From Isoetes taiwanensis (taxonomy: Eukaryota; Streptophyta; Lycopodiopsida; Isoetales; Isoetaceae), in contig JAJEKV010000004.1 in NCBI GenBank assembly GCA_021234155.1, positions 124,001 to 188,000 on the forward strand: a stretch of DNA of 64,000 bases. Direction: 5' to 3'. Positions within the stretch are counted from its first letter, which is position 1. The number at the start of each line of letters is the position of its first letter. Below are positions 1 through 12,158 of this stretch, piece by piece. The notes beneath the pieces were generated by a model. It had not been told where the DNA came from, searched no databases, and saw only the letters and a list, made by a program, of their open reading frames with translations. The position numbers and the translations under genes are program-made.

Positions 1-552
1 ACTTCTGAGATGAGAAGTGGAAAAGCGAAGAAGTGCTATTTTTCTTGGATTCTAGCGTATTGGCGGTCGGATTTATAGTTTGAATGCGATATGGCATCGC
101 ATATTTTGCTACTTTGAGATGGAGGAACAAAAGGCGGTTCTTTAATCGTGGGCTGCTGAATACGCTTCCGCTTCATCGTAAAATATCTGAGTTCTAGCCA
201 TGTGATATGTGATATTCGGTGGATTTTGTGCAGATGGCCGGCTTGAACAAATAAGAGGAGATGGCTCGCTACTGTAGCAGGGTTTTAGAAGCTTCATTCG
301 CTCCTGCTTTAGTGCATCCAATAGTGGCAGTTGCTATGTTGAAGTCAAATGACATCGAGATTCTTGGCAATGGATGTCAACGGGCCCTTGAAAATAGAGC
401 CACATCAGCGTTTGACCCCATTCGTGGCGTTATGCGTAATGGGATGGGCCTAGAGGGCATATCCTGCGAATATTCCCCTATCTAATGGCTGGGAATTCAC
501 TAGAGCGCCCATCTGCGATATATGGCACGGTTTGGATAATACCATGTATATT
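1..552. other. Unassigned left flank
   Basis: No recognisable gene. An open frame of 74 codons at 261-485 (+) starts MARYCSRVLEAS and has no motif I know; it could be a stray exon or chance. The flank ends where sequence shared with the 3' LTR of the next element begins. If the CACTA end at 9806-10280 belongs to an element extending leftward, this stretch could be its interior, but it shows no GTCA-rich subterminal repeats, so I leave it unassigned. Confidence 0.4.
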
Positions 553-1701
553 TGTGCTAAGGTTATGCATTGGCATAAAATTCGTCACCAGCCTTAAGCC
601 AAAAAATTTGCAATAAGAAAAAAAACCCTATAGCTGGTCTCGGGCAAAACCCTATCCAAACCACCATTGTTTCTGCACCATAGTCTGCCATGTCGGAGTA
701 TCCAAATAGCAGTTTCGAAGCCATGGAAACAATTGTCGGTGCCGACTCCAGAGAACAAGGATGCGGTGCCGAATCCAAAGAACCAGGAACTGATTTGGAT
801 TGGAAAGTTTTGGGCGCCAAAGCAGATAAGAAGAGAGGTATTGCGAGATTACGGATTGCGGTTGGGTGAAATCAAGTTGCCATTTGAATCACGAAGTTGA
901 TCTTTGAATTTGATCTTTGTGAAGAACCGATTCTTTGGGCTGAATGCCTACATTACATTGCTATTACATTGCTTGAGGAACTGAGAGTTGCAGAAAACAA
1001 ATAACCTGAAGCAAAGTTTTGATTGATTGTAGCTGATCTCTGATCACTATGGAGAGATAAGTTGCTGTACATTTTATTGCATAAATACAAAATGTTTGAT
1101 GGTTGCTCAATTGAGAAATTGTTCCTGTGCATTAGTACTCTACTTTTTTAGGATGCTTCCATGTCATTAACGATAGTTTTTGCTGATATTTAGATCTGTC
1201 CATAAACTTCAAGTAGTCAATAGCCTTGCAATAGCCATAATTGTCTTCTGTAAACAGATAATGGGATTCAGTGTTGTTATATCCGTTTGCTAACTGGAGT
1301 TATGTAACCTGTTCACAGATTTCTGCACTTTTGCTATATCCATGCATTAACCCTTTTGCATATTCTCTTGCTTATAAATTCCTTCTGTAGCATGTAGTCA
1401 ATCACATCCAAATAGAATTCTGCCACGTCTTACATCCGTCTAATCTATATCCAGTCATTAAACTTTCTATTCTGTTGCATATAGGCAAGCTCATCCAAAT
1501 AAAATTCTGCTACAAATTACATCATTCCACCCTATTTGATAGAGTTGATCTTAGAGACCGTATCCTCCTGCATTCCCAAGATAATCCTTTATCCCTTCAT
1601 TTTGGCATCTTATTACATACTGTGGGGAATATTGGCTGGCTTCCATAACAGCCTGGAGGTCTGATCATTGGGTGGTGAACTCTTAGATTAACAGTTCACC
1701 A
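553..1701 (+). repeat. 5' LTR of Tat-like element
   Basis: Direct repeat of 8640-9805, running from TGTGCTAAGG to ACAGTTCACCA (TG...CA). Compared with the 3' copy it lacks about 27 bases near 1470 and differs around 893-945. Sequence left of 553 does not match sequence left of 8640. A TG at 8592, just after a purine run at 8571-8584, leaves open that the true LTR starts about 48 bases earlier and the 5' copy is truncated. Confidence 0.88.
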
Positions 1702-1704
1702 TTT

Positions 1705-1722
1705 TGGAGGTCCTACCGAGAT
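1705..1722 (+). promoter_or_regulatory. Candidate primer-binding site of Tat-like element
   Basis: TGGAGGTCCTACCGAG lies 3 bases after the LTR end, where a tRNA primer site beginning TGG is expected. It is not the initiator-Met site; I could not assign the tRNA from memory. Confidence 0.35.
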
Positions 1723-1741
1723 TTTCTATAAGATAGGATAA

Positions 1742-3779
1742 ATGTGGACCAGGAGTAAGACAAAAGGGGAAGGAATGAATGAGCAGCGTGTTGAACATAC
1801 AGTTGACATGACAGAATTACCTTCTGCTTTCCATCTGCATATGAAATCCTCCCAAGTGACAGAACAGATACCTGAAGTGGTTCAAACTCCATACGCCCGG
1901 ATGCTAAATACTATGTTTGATACACCAGCTCCTGCAGAGATGCATGATCATGAAGGAGAGCCATCAATGGCTGAGCCAGTGCTTCAGACTGCAGACACAA
2001 ATCAGGTGGTCACCACCAAATATTTAGAGAACATTTTGGCTCCCTTGGCACCTGGAGCACCAGCATATAGCGCAGATGTTGGCCCTGCAGCATTTTTAGC
2101 TGAATTTGAAGATTATTATGAACAGTATGGGCATAGGAGAGGCACAAAGTTGGAAGTTTTTGGCAAATGCATGAAGGGAGAAGATGCCCAAGGTTGGTAT
2201 GAATTCTTCATCACCTATGAAGGCTGTTCTTGGGAGCAGTTAGTAGAGTCCTTTTTGGAAAGATTTGGAGGCGAAATAAATTCAGATGCCTTGCTGGAAG
2301 AGTTACCTAAGTTCAAAATTGGAATTTCTGAACCAGTAGCGAAATATGCGGAGCGCTTTGCGAAGTATTGCAAGGTATGTAGGGAAAAAGGAGTAGATGC
2401 ACCCTTATATCAGACAACTTACTACGTCATACAAGGACTAGCGCGCAGAGAAAGAATCTGTCAAAAGCTGAATAAGATGAGTAGGGCAGGTGTTTACAAA
2501 GGCAAAAGCTTTGGCTGCAGAAATTGGGGAGGATATGGTAAACCATAACAGATTAAGCAAGGAGGTTTGGAAGGAATCCAAATTGCCCAACATGCAGCCT
2601 GTGTATGCCATAAACAAAGAATATGCATTGGAACACAATGGTGCAGATTGTTATGCCATTCGAGGAGCAAAAGGAGATAAAAAAGAAAGCCACTCTAATC
2701 TGGACAATGGCATGGCAGAGTTAAGGGAGGAATTGAAAAGAGCCCAAGAGGAGTTAAAAAATAAAAAAGAGCAGGCTCTTACACATCAAGAAGGTTTTAA
2801 ATTACTGTTGGAAGAGCTCAAAAGCATGAAAGAGGCTGTGAACAAAAAGGAGTTGGCATGCAAGAATTGCCTAAAAGTTGGACATGATGAGACTAGATGT
2901 TTTCGGAAGCCGTGCCTAAAGTGTGGTAAATCAGGCCATTTTGGTAGAGAATGCCCAGTATGTAGTTACTGCAATCAAGGCCATGATGTTCAGTTTTGCC
3001 ACGTTAAGGCATATGATATGTCGTTGGGAATCAATCGGGCTGTTGGCAAGGTTAAGGCTGCTGGGAAAACAAGCTCGTGCTTGATTGAGTTAGGTGAACC
3101 TGAATGTGAACCTGTTTTAGCAGTGACCAGACATCAAGTCAAGGGCAGAATTGAGCCACCAAGGATTCGAGCAGAAAGAATGCAATCAGACGTACCCAAT
3201 GCTGTTAAGGCAAATTCTGATGAGCAGAAGCATGTCAGGTTTTCAGAGCCTCCTACTAGGCATAGGGAAGAGCATTTAGCTCATGGGCATATTCAGGTTG
3301 AGCAATTGTTAAAAAATATAAAAGTGTCAATTGATTTGTTAACCTTATTCCGCGAAGCTCCAGCTTATAGACAAGGATTTCTAAGGCTTGTGGAGCCTCC
3401 AGGGGTAAATACAAATACTTTACTGTTGCAAGAAGGGAAGATAGAGGATCCTGGCGTAATAACCTGTGCTGCCCAAATCAGAGATCACGATTTGAGCAAA
3501 GTAATTGTAGATGGAGGATCGGGGGTTAATGTAATGCCTTATCATGTGATGACAAGGTTGGGGTTAAAAATCACAACCACGCCTTTAATAATTAGGGGAT
3601 TCAACCACCAAGCAGTTTCTCCCATAGGACTGATCGAAGATGTCAGACTCATTATAGAAGGTGTTATATCGTATGTTGATTTCTTAGTGGTATCAATACC
3701 TGAAGGACAAGGTGCAAATGCATATGATTTGTTGTTAGGAAGAACATGGTTGAAATCTGTCAATGCAAAAACCTCCTGG
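1742..3779 (+). pseudogene. Gag-protease of Tat-like element (frameshifted)
   Basis: Capsid/nucleocapsid and protease region. The first frame (1742-2548) has a gag-like segment (FGKCMKGEDAQGWYEFF, then ESFLERFGGEI). The reading then shifts near 2490-2548 into a second frame to 3779, so one indel separates the halves. The second frame holds a charged coiled-coil-like stretch, two CCHC knuckles (CKNCLKVGHDETRC and CLKCGKSGHFGREC) and a possible third (CSYCNQGHDVQFC). A retroviral-type protease follows, with VIVDGGSGVNVM as the active-site region and YDLLLGRTWL near its end. The start was chosen at the first ATG after the primer-site region. DGG in place of DTG/DSG could reduce activity. Confidence 0.85.
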
Positions 3780-3959
3780 AGGAAGGCAAGTGTACGATCA
3801 CGGATGGCCATATGACTGCAATTCTATACACAAGTTCAAATGTTACAGGTCAGGAACCAGCAATTAATTATGTAGAGGTGTTGCAATCTACAGGGCTAGG
3901 ATGCTATGTCTTAAAAAGTAAATCATTGGAAGATGATTATATTGCAGGGGCAACAGAGC

Positions 3960-4376
3960 AACTATGTTTGCAAATTGATTCTCAACCGTCAGTGGATGCT
4001 ACTATGTGGTTTGATGGTGGAGTTTCAAGTAAATTGGGGGTATCAGCTATTGGAATAGTGATTAAATCACAAGCAGGCGATACCCCGGCAGAGAAAGGAG
4101 AACTAATATCACTTTGTTCTAACAATATGTCTGAGTACGTTGCATTACTTACGGGGTTGCATATGGCCCATGAACTTGGACTGAACAGGCTGCAAGTATA
4201 CGGGGACTCTGAGCTAGTGTGTAAACAAGTAAATCAGCAATACCAAGTCAAAAGCCATCAATTAGAACCTATTTATGAACAGGTGATACAAGTATTGAAG
4301 TTATTTAACTATGTTGAGGTGAACCATATTCCACGAAAAAAAATGAGGAGGCTGATGCGTTATGTAAGCAAGCTAT
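3960..4376 (+). pseudogene. Additional RNase H placed before RT
   Basis: An RNase H fold of the archaeal/plant type recruited by Tat elements. The acidic positions are visible in order: WFDGGVSS, NNMSEYVALLTGL, VYGDSELVCKQVN and, after a one-base slip in the A-run near 4337-4346, EEADALCKQAIM. The frame opens just after the protease (WLKSVNAK) and ends where RT begins. As I recall the published plant Tat elements, the extra RNase H follows the Gypsy RNase H and precedes integrase; here it sits between protease and RT. A second, degenerate RNase H follows RT at its usual place. Confidence 0.8.
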
Positions 4377-4377
4377 T

Positions 4378-5357
4378 ATGGCAGCTCTTTCAGAAGGGTG
4401 TTTGCCTGAAGAAGAAAGTTCTGATATCTCACAAGATTTTTGTGAATTTTTTTCAATCTCCACAGAATGTCGGGGCATTAAAAGGGACAATATTTCAAAA
4501 AATGGAGTTTCAAGGTCCTTGTTTGTAGAAAATGACGTGAGTGACCAAGAGGCGGAGAAATTGCAGAAATTGTTTCAGACCTATGATGAGTGTTTTGCTT
4601 GGGAGTACAAGGAGCTCAAAGGGATATCTCCTGATGTAGCAAAGTTCCATATCAGATTAAAGGAGGATGCAAAACCTGTTCAATATAAGTTAAGAAGAAT
4701 AAATCCCTTGCTGGTGCAACTCGTCAAGGATGAAATAGGTAAACTTTGTGAGGTTGGATTTATATTTTCCATCGAGAACCCGTCTTGGGTATCTGCTATA
4801 GTCCCATTGAAGAAGAGAAATGGCAATATCAGGGTGTGCGTGGATTACTCAGATTTAAATAAAGCTACCCTACGAGATCCTTTTCCTCTTCCATTCCAAG
4901 AGGAAATATTATATATTTACTTGAGCAGGCCAAAAAGTGTTCTCATTCATGGATGGATTCGGTAGTTTAACCGAATCTGAGGTTCTTTGCAGAAGATAAG
5001 GCAAAAACAACATTTGTAACCCCATGGGGGGTGTATGCCATGAATGTCATGCCATTCGGATTAATGAATGCCCCTGCTACCTTTCAACGCGCAATGGTGG
5101 TGGCTTATGAACAAATGTTAGGGAAAGAATTGGGCATATTCCTGGATGATTTATGTTTGGCTAATGAAAGGAGGCTACATATCAAAAAATTGCAGGAAGT
5201 ATTTGAGTTGAGCAGGGCGTCCAAAATTTGTTTAAACCCTTTAAAATGTAACTTCATGGTAAGAGAAGGTGTATTGCTGGGTCATAGAATCAATAATCAT
5301 GGATTGCACATAGCAGAAGAGAAAATTGAGATCATATCTCATTTGCCTACACCATAA
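4378..5357 (+). pseudogene. Reverse transcriptase of Tat-like element
   Basis: RNA-directed DNA polymerase domain. Visible motifs are VPLKKRNGNIRVCVDYSDLN, then after a frame break near 4965-5030 TPWGVYAMNVMPFGLMNAP, and the catalytic FLDDLCLANE in place of the usual YLDD. GVLLGHRINNHGL marks the end of the domain. Stops and frameshifts between 4950 and 5030 remove the segment between fingers and palm, so no continuous polymerase can be made from this copy. Confidence 0.85.
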
Positions 5358-5574
5358 GCTTGATAAAGGAAATAATGAAGGTTGATTGGTACATGTTCTT
5401 TTTTAAGAATACATATTCCCAACTTTTCTCATCTAATTGCTCCAATAGTGAAGCTTACTAGAGTTGGCAACCTGGGAAGGCGAGAGAAGCGATAAAATTT
5501 TGTGGTCGTTTGGAGTGAAGAATCATAAAAAGCATCTGAAGAGTTCTTTGTTGGCCATGAAAAAGCGGTTGGGT

Positions 5575-5988
5575 TAATGCCACCGGACCTTCAAAAGCCC
5601 TTTCAAGCATATATTACGGTGACAAAAGAGGCTATAGGTGTTGCATTATGTCGGAAAAGGATGGCAAAAAAGCGAGGTTAGGGTTATTTTCTATGCTGGA
5701 AAGTTGTTTAGCATTGTAGAGGAAAGATATGTATTGTTGGAAAAGTATGCACTTGGGATAGTTTATTTATTTGAAAAGTATCAACATTTGCTAGCTGACC
5801 AATATACAGAAATAATAATCAAAAGAAATCCCATGTCACTCGTAGCAGGAAGAATTTTGAAGAAAGCCAAGCTTCAAAAATGGCATGCTTATTTGCAGCA
5901 ATTTGACTTTGATGTGAAGCCTACAACATCATTGTCAAACCCAAGTAGGTATATTCCTTATGCCTTTATGTCAAAAGATGTGACCTAA
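5575..5988 (+). pseudogene. Degenerate Gypsy-type RNase H (connection domain)
   Basis: The position after RT and the pattern KSEVRVIFYAGKLF, EERYVLLEKYALGIVYL and LQKWHAYLQQFDFDV match Gypsy RNase H. The first catalytic aspartate is missing: the segment expected to read LYxDAS reads AYITVTKEAIG. Loss of this catalytic site is typical of Tat elements that gained a second RNase H, so the domain may serve only as a connection. It is followed by a stop at 5986. Confidence 0.75.
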
Positions 5989-6133
5989 GATGATGTTAAA
6001 GAGGATGATGCTACAATGGAGTTAATTCAGGTAAAAGACTCTTGGATGTTGCCATATCTATATCTGTTACAGGGAAAGGAGCTGCCTACGCACTATGGAA
6101 AAACAGAGATAAAAAGAATTAAAAGGCGATTCT

Positions 6134-7853
6134 TTGCACTTTGTTTTAGTTGAAGGAATTTTGTGCAAGCGAGACATCCGTGGAGTCCTTTTAAGGTGTC
6201 TAAATGAGGAAGAACAGGAATATGCTCTGGAACAGTGCCATTATGGAGTATCTTGTGAGGGGCATTTTTGCGGGGCAGGCCCGCAAAGACGAAGGATTAT
6301 GAGAGCAGGTTATTATTGGCCAACACTACATAGAGATTCCCATCAGTATGTAATGAGATGCCATTATTGCCAGATCTATGCCCCAAAAAAAGACCAACTT
6401 TCTTTGAACTCAACACTATTCCCACCATTGGACCATTTCATACTTGGGGCCTTGATTTTATTGGACCCTTGCCCACTACAACTGCTGGTTACCAATTTAT
6501 ATTGATGGCGACTGACTATTTTACTAAATGGGTGGAAGCCATTCCATGTAGAGTAGCTAATGCACAGGTAACATGCTCTTTTGTGTTCCATCACATTTGT
6601 TGCAGGTTTGGGGTGCCACAGGTCATGATCAGTGATCGCGGTTCACATTTTATGAACGAGTTGATGCAGCATATGGCAGGTAACTTGAAGATGCGGCATA
6701 TGTTTTTCTAGCTTCGTATTATCCTAAGTGCAGCGGGCAAGCGAGAATCCTCAACAAACAACTAATTAGGATGCTAAAGAAGATGGTAGCGAGCATGGTA
6801 GCGGCTGGGCAACACATATGAGTTGACCATTTGGGCTGCCGTACTCAAGTGAATGCGGCAACAAAATTTTCACCTTTCGGTTGGTTTATGCCGTGAGGCA
6901 TTAGAGGAAAAAATGAGATCACATTTTGTCCCATTAAGGGATGCTTAAAATGCCATGTCGGCTTTTTAAAAAGCGTCCAATAAGAGAAGAGCTCCGGTAT
7001 ATCTCATTCCAATTATTATGTGGCAGCTCTGTAATTAATGCGTTTGCAACTAACTTCATACTATCATTTTTTTTCATTATAACTTTTGATCCGAACTCGA
7101 TTCAAGAACTTTCAGTAGCAATGGGTTTCGTCTTCACAAGATCTATCTAGTGATAACCCATTCATACATCTTTTACGATATAAATATATAAGAAATAAGC
7201 AAAAAATCATATTTTTTTAAGGTTAATGCATATGACCATATTGAAATACATCATAACCATATATCATTGGAAAGATCTTTTCATTCCGCATCTAATGCAA
7301 CAAACGCCGCAACATTTTGACAAGTGGATCAAAAGTTATGGGGGAAAAACAACAACAATGAAGTTGTTGGTGCTGCATTAATTGCAGTTAATAGAGGGTA
7401 GCCATTCCATTGGAGAATTCTTATGGGGATGAAATGAGATCTCAAATTTCCTCTAATGCGCTTTCTCCCTTGGAGCTGGAAGTACCTTCCTTGCGAGTGG
7501 CTGCTACATCCACAAACGAGAACCTCTTGACAATCGCAGATCGTTTGAATGAAGTGGATGTTCTTGACGAGCACAGGTATCTGGCATATATGGCTAACCA
7601 GCTCAAAAAGAATAAGGACAGGATTTATTTCAGAAACAAGCATGGAGCGGCAGAATTTTTTGAAGTAGGCCAGCTTGTTCGTAAGTGGAACAAGGCCCAA
7701 GAAGATAGCAGGAAGAAATTTCAGCCCTTATGGGAAGGACCATACACAGTTGCACGCGTTTGCGGATATCACTCATACAATCTCAGTCACTTAACAGGCG
7801 AAATCCTTCCAAATCCTATAAATGGGTCACAGCTGAAGGCCTATTGGCCTTAG
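6134..7853 (+). pseudogene. Integrase of Tat-like element (frameshifted)
   Basis: DDE integrase. The zinc-binding HHCC region lies at 6134-6390 (CHYGVSCEGHF then MRCHYCQIYA). The core runs in another frame at 6400-6711 with the two aspartates in FHTWGLDFIGPLP and QVMISDRGSHF. The catalytic glutamate region near 6735-6760 is frameshifted, and 6712-7400 is badly broken. The C-terminal domain at 7410-7853 keeps a GPY-like motif (LWEGPYTVARV) and ends GSQLKAYWP. There is no chromodomain, unlike elements A and C. Confidence 0.83.
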
Positions 7854-8639
7854 GCTGAAGGGATCAACCTTTTGTTTTGGGCATAATGTTGGCTACGCGT
7901 GCGGAGCCAACGTAGACATATAGTTAGATTTAGTTCAATTGCATTTTCTGATCATGTGGCTTTTTTAGGTGCGGTTGCAAGTGAGTTTGTTGAAGAATTA
8001 GTGGGCAACCATCATAGCATTAAGTGCGGCAAAACCCACGATTGAGCGGTTTGACCACTGTGAAATCAAGGTTCAGCAACTTAGAATTTACACAAGGGGA
8101 AGGTTATATCAGGACGAAAGGTAATGGCCCAAGAGGTATTGCTCACGACATGGTAAGATATGGTGTATAAACTAGAAAATGTCAAACGTACTTGTTTTGT
8201 CATCCTCCCAGCTATTCTGCCATGTTTCCTTTCTACTTGTTTATCCCTCGCCAATTTTATGCCATACCATGCTGCCTCCCTAGTCCTTCTACTTGTTTTA
8301 TCACGCACCAGTCTTTATGCCATACCATGATGTCCATTTTCTCCTTGCCGTTACTCTGAAATCCATTTGCCTTATCAAGACCTGCTACACTATTGTCTAT
8401 TCTATATTATGCCCATCATTAAATTGCTAGCACCGAGCTCTCTGGTCACATTGCATGGTCACAATGCATGAAATAAGCATGAGCAAATCTATCCATCCAT
8501 TATTGCAAGTGCCAACATAATCTAGTTTACCACAGCCCATCTTGATCTTTGGACAAAATCGTGATGTACCAAAGACAAAAAAAGCTTAAATCTGCCATTT
8601 TATGCCCAAGTTGTTAAGCCTAGTATTTTTGCCTATATT
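7854..8639 (+). other. 3' noncoding region of Tat-like element
   Basis: No coding frame of interest. A purine-rich run at 8571-8584 (AAAGACAAAAAAAG) is a possible polypurine tract, but it lies about 55 bases from the TG at 8640, which is why the LTR boundary is uncertain. Confidence 0.5.
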
Positions 8640-9805
8640 TGTGCTAAGGTTATGCATTGGCATAAAATTCGTCACCAGCCTTAAGCCAAAAAATTTGCAA
8701 TAAGAAAAAAACCCTATAGCTGGTCTCGGGCAAAACCCTATCCAAACCACCATTGTTTCTGCACCATAGTCTGCCATGTCGGAGTATCCAAATAGCAGTT
8801 TCGAAGCCATGGAAGCAATTGTCGGTGCTGACTCCAGAGAACAAGGATGCGGTGCCGAATCCAAAGAACCAGGAGCTGATTTGGATTGGAAAGTTTTGGG
8901 CGCCAAAGCAGATAAGAAGAGAGGTATTGCGAGATTCTGGATTGCGCTGGGTGAAATTCAAGTTGCCATTTGAATGCGAAGTTGATGCTGAATTTGATGC
9001 TGTGAAGAACCGTTGCTGGAACTGAATGCCTACATTACATTGCTATTACATTGCTTGAGGCACTGAGAGTTGCAGAAAACAAATAACCTGAAGCAAAGTT
9101 TTGATTGATTGTAGCTGATCTCTGATCACTATGGAGAGATAAGTTGCTGTACATTTTATTGCATAAATACAAAATGTTTGATGGTTGCTCAATTGAGAAA
9201 TTGTTCCTGTGCATTAGTACTCTACTTTTTTAGGATGCTTCCATGTCATTAACGATAGTTTTTGCTGATATTTAGATCTGTCCATAAACTTCAAGTAGTC
9301 AATAGCCTTGCAATAGCCATAATTGTCTTCTGTAAACAGATAATGGGATTCAGTGTTGTTATATCCGTTTGCTAACTGGAGTTATGTAACCTGTTCACAG
9401 ATTTCTGCACTTTTGCTATATCCATGCATTAACCCTTTTGCATATTCTCTTGCTTATAAATTCCTTCTGTAGCATGTAGTCAATCACATCCAAATAGAAT
9501 TCTGCCACGTCTTACATCCGTCTAATCTATATCCAGTCATTAAACTTTCTCAAATTCTCATGCTTATAAATCCATTCTGTTGCATATAGGCAAGCTCATC
9601 CAAATAAAATTCTGCTACAAATTACATCATTCCACCTATTTGATAGAGTTGATCTTAGAGACCGATCCTCCTCGCATTCCCAAGATAATCCTTTATCCCT
9701 TCATTTTGGCATCTTATTACATACTGTGGGGAATATTGGCTGGCTGCCATAACAGCCTGGAGGTCTGATCATTGGGTGGTGAACTCTTAGATTAACAGTT
9801 CACCA
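8640..9805 (+). repeat. 3' LTR of Tat-like element
   Basis: Repeats 553-1701 with high identity. It includes a 27-base segment (CTCAAATTCTCATGCTTATA... near 9549) missing from the 5' copy, and ends ACAGTTCACCA at 9805, directly followed by GTCA-rich CACTA end sequence. Confidence 0.9.
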
Positions 9806-10280
9806 ATAGGTCAACATAAAGTCAAGCATAGCGTCAATTGCATGGTCAGAACTAGAGTCAGATGACGTGCATGCTTGAACCTAATGCCAACACCTTTGAC
9901 TCATAGTGCATCAGCTGTTACGTCAGTTATAACGTCAGTTATAGCATTAGATTGGTTAAAATGATATAGCATCATCTTTAGAGTCAGACATAACGTCAAA
10001 ATTAGAGTCAGATGACATGTATATTTGAACCTAATGTTAACACCTTCGACTCATAGTGCATCAGCTCCTACCTCAGCTATAACGTCAGCTGTAGCGTTAG
10101 ATTGGTTAAAATGATATAGCATCATCCATAGAGTCAGATATAGCGTCAGAATTAGCAGCAGAGAAATATCTAACTATAAGTGCTGCTAATAACTACAGAA
10201 CATTGTTTTCACCTCAAAAAACACCAAAAATATCATTCTGACGCTAAAACTGACTCTAATACCCCCTTCCTCTTGTAGTG
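9806..10280 (-). mobile_element. CACTA-1 terminal segment (TIR and subterminal repeats)
   Basis: The right edge reads TCTTGTAGTG (10271-10280), the complement of the CACTA-type terminal repeat CACTACAAGAG; the same start occurs in CACTA-2 at 30891. Inside the edge the sequence is packed with GAGTCA, ACGTCA and GCGTCA motifs, as expected of CACTA subterminal arrays that bind the element's own regulatory protein. The element extends leftward and appears to be interrupted by the Tat-like LTR at 9805. It sits in the gag gene of element B, which resumes at 10281. Confidence 0.75.
9851..10150. repeat. Two tandem copies of a 150-bp subterminal unit
   Basis: ACTAGAGTCAGATGAC at 9851 recurs as ATTAGAGTCAGATGAC at 10001. 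ATTGGTTAAAATGATATAGC at 9951 recurs at 10101. Both give a period of exactly 150. Each unit carries several GTCA/TGAC motifs. Confidence 0.9.
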
Positions 10281-10549
10281 TGCCTCTTCTTTTCCTCTTC
10301 CGTTCCCTGTCGGGTGCCGATTTTCTTCTCTTTCGGCTTGGGGTACTTCGTCAATACCTCCCACAGGTGGTGGAGGTGGTGGCAACAGTCCGTACTCTTG
10401 AGCGTGCATAAGTGGAGTTGCCCTTTGGAATAATTCTGCATCGATTCCCATCCGGGCCAACCTTGCATTCACTGCTTCGACTATCATGCCTTGTTCGTCG
10501 TCGTGTTCCCGGCCGAACAGGTTCCTAGGTTGCCATTGGTGCTGCCGGC
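10281..10549 (-). pseudogene. Gag fragment of element B (left of element A)
   Basis: The minus-strand frame reads ...NLFGREHDDEQG, MIVEAVNARLARMGIDAEL, QEYGLLPPPPPPVGG, then a charged stretch cut off by the CACTA end at 10280. Joined at the CCGGC duplication to 23670-23725 the frame is continuous (GSGSQGQGR then QHQWQPRN). This shows element A inserted inside this gag N-terminus. The proline-rich layout resembles the gag start of element A (LPPRPLSPPAQQ). The rest of element B's gag and pol is not in the window. Confidence 0.75.
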
Positions 10550-12158
10550 TGTGACGCTCCCAGAATATATACGACCCGCGAACGTATACATACGGGGACT
10601 TTCCCCTCCCATGGCAATCATCTCACCATGAGCAGGGCCCTCCGTCTATTTCGGGCCATCTATGAAATGAGGCCCGAAGAAGGTTTCTGAAGGGGTCATT
10701 CGGCCCACGCCTTCAATGGGACTCCTACGTTGCGGAAGCATGAATACAAGGGTTAGCACACAGCATGAATATACATAAATAACCACCGCGAAGGGTGGCG
10801 AATCCATCCAATATACCAACGGCACAGAATATGCATCTAATCCTAAGAAAACACCGTAACCCGGGTTCTACCCCGGCTCAGACTCCCGGTGAGGATCGAC
10901 TGACGGCTGGGCCTCAAGGGATCAGCAGACCGAGTCTTGGCATGGCGTTGGCTGGCATAGAACATTGGCTAGGGTTGTCCACTCCATCCGCCCCTCCTGT
11001 GCACACTTTGCAGATGGGTCAATTCATGCTATGGCTTTGCTATAGCCTTAGGAGACGCAAACTTCGGGGGCATCACCCTCCCGAGCCTACTCCAGGTTCA
11101 TGGACGCTTTGGTCCGATGAGGCAGGAGTGGGAGGCGTCCCCTTCGGAGAATCCACGGTGGTTCCATGGGTGAGCTAGAGAATACGTGCGCATCAGCGAC
11201 CCCGCGATCCGTACCCGATTTACTCACCCTAAATCTACTCAAAGTGCAAGGTGCTCCATACGGATCACACCTCTACACCCGGGGAGTGTCGGACCCATAC
11301 CCGCCCTACGTGGCCAGGCCATCGGGCCTAGCCCATCAGAGGAGTCTCGGGGAGCCTTGTATGCCGTGCAAGACCCCACCCCTCATGTCACCACCGGGTG
11401 TTCCTTGTGCGGTGCTAAGCGCACCATAGCACCTAGGACCCGGTGGGTTCTTGTGCACCGCCGATTTTAATGGGACTCTGCGCTATCTAGGAGCATACTA
11501 CAATACACGGTTCAGAGGCCTCTACCCCCGTAATCCCCGCTTTGAGTCGATTAAACAAAGAACTAACAATCCATCCTTTCGAGTAAGAACCGTAATTGAA
11601 TATAAAGAGAACTTGTTTGTACAATCAAGGGTTAGTTTCTATGATTGATTCACAAAGAGAATGAGAGAGACCGGACACAACCAAGTGTTAACTAGAATTC
11701 ACATAGCCACCTACCTGAATTCTGGCTGGACTCGTTTCCATGGGGCGCCTCCATCTTTTGGGAGTTGAGAATTCAGCTGTTACTTCCACGGGGCTTATTT
11801 GTTATGGTGATCTTACGCAGTGTGTCGATGGCGCCCGCTCACGGCCTTCCTTGGTCGATCTTGAGGAGTCAATCCTGGGGATAGGGGTCAAGTTGGCATC
11901 CAAACTTGGCAATCCCCATCGCCCAATCGATTGGGGCAGGTGGGCCTTCCCAAATGGTAACTAGCCTAATTTCCTAGGTTATAGGTTATTATTATTAATG
12001 TGTTAAATTAGCATAGCTAATTTAATCCTTTTAAGGTAACCCCTAGGTTGCAATTAAGTTCCCATACCCCATGGTAGCGTGCCTTTAGGGAGTGGCGTGC
12101 TTGTATTTGTATGCGTGTCCCGTATAGTAGACCGTATAAATACATGGAACGCGTCACA
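10550..12158 (-). repeat. 3' LTR of element A
   Basis: Matches 22065-23664, with shared blocks such as ATGGCAATCATCTCACCATG and AATTCACATAGCCACCTACC. The pair differs mainly by many short indels in GC-rich spots rather than by scattered substitutions. It is preceded on the minus strand by a polypurine tract. Confidence 0.93.

Larger units (their letters stand above)
553..9805 (+). mobile_element. Tat-like Ty3/Gypsy LTR retrotransposon with two RNase H domains
   Basis: A 9.25 kb element with direct LTRs at 553-1701 and 8640-9805. The internal order is gag, protease, an extra RNase H, reverse transcriptase, degenerate Gypsy RNase H, integrase, then about 790 bases of 3' noncoding DNA. The extra RNase H, the degenerate second RNase H and the GPY-type integrase end place it near the plant Tat lineage. 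The LTRs are nearly identical, so insertion looks recent, yet every gene has frameshifts. The 5-base flanks (5' ..atatt, 3' atagg) do not match, so target duplications are lost or the 5' boundary is truncated. Confidence 0.9.

Noticed and set aside
10795-11648. Open frames within the LTRs of element A (also 22392-23471)
   Set aside because: They change length and frame between the two LTR copies, as expected of noncoding LTR sequence.
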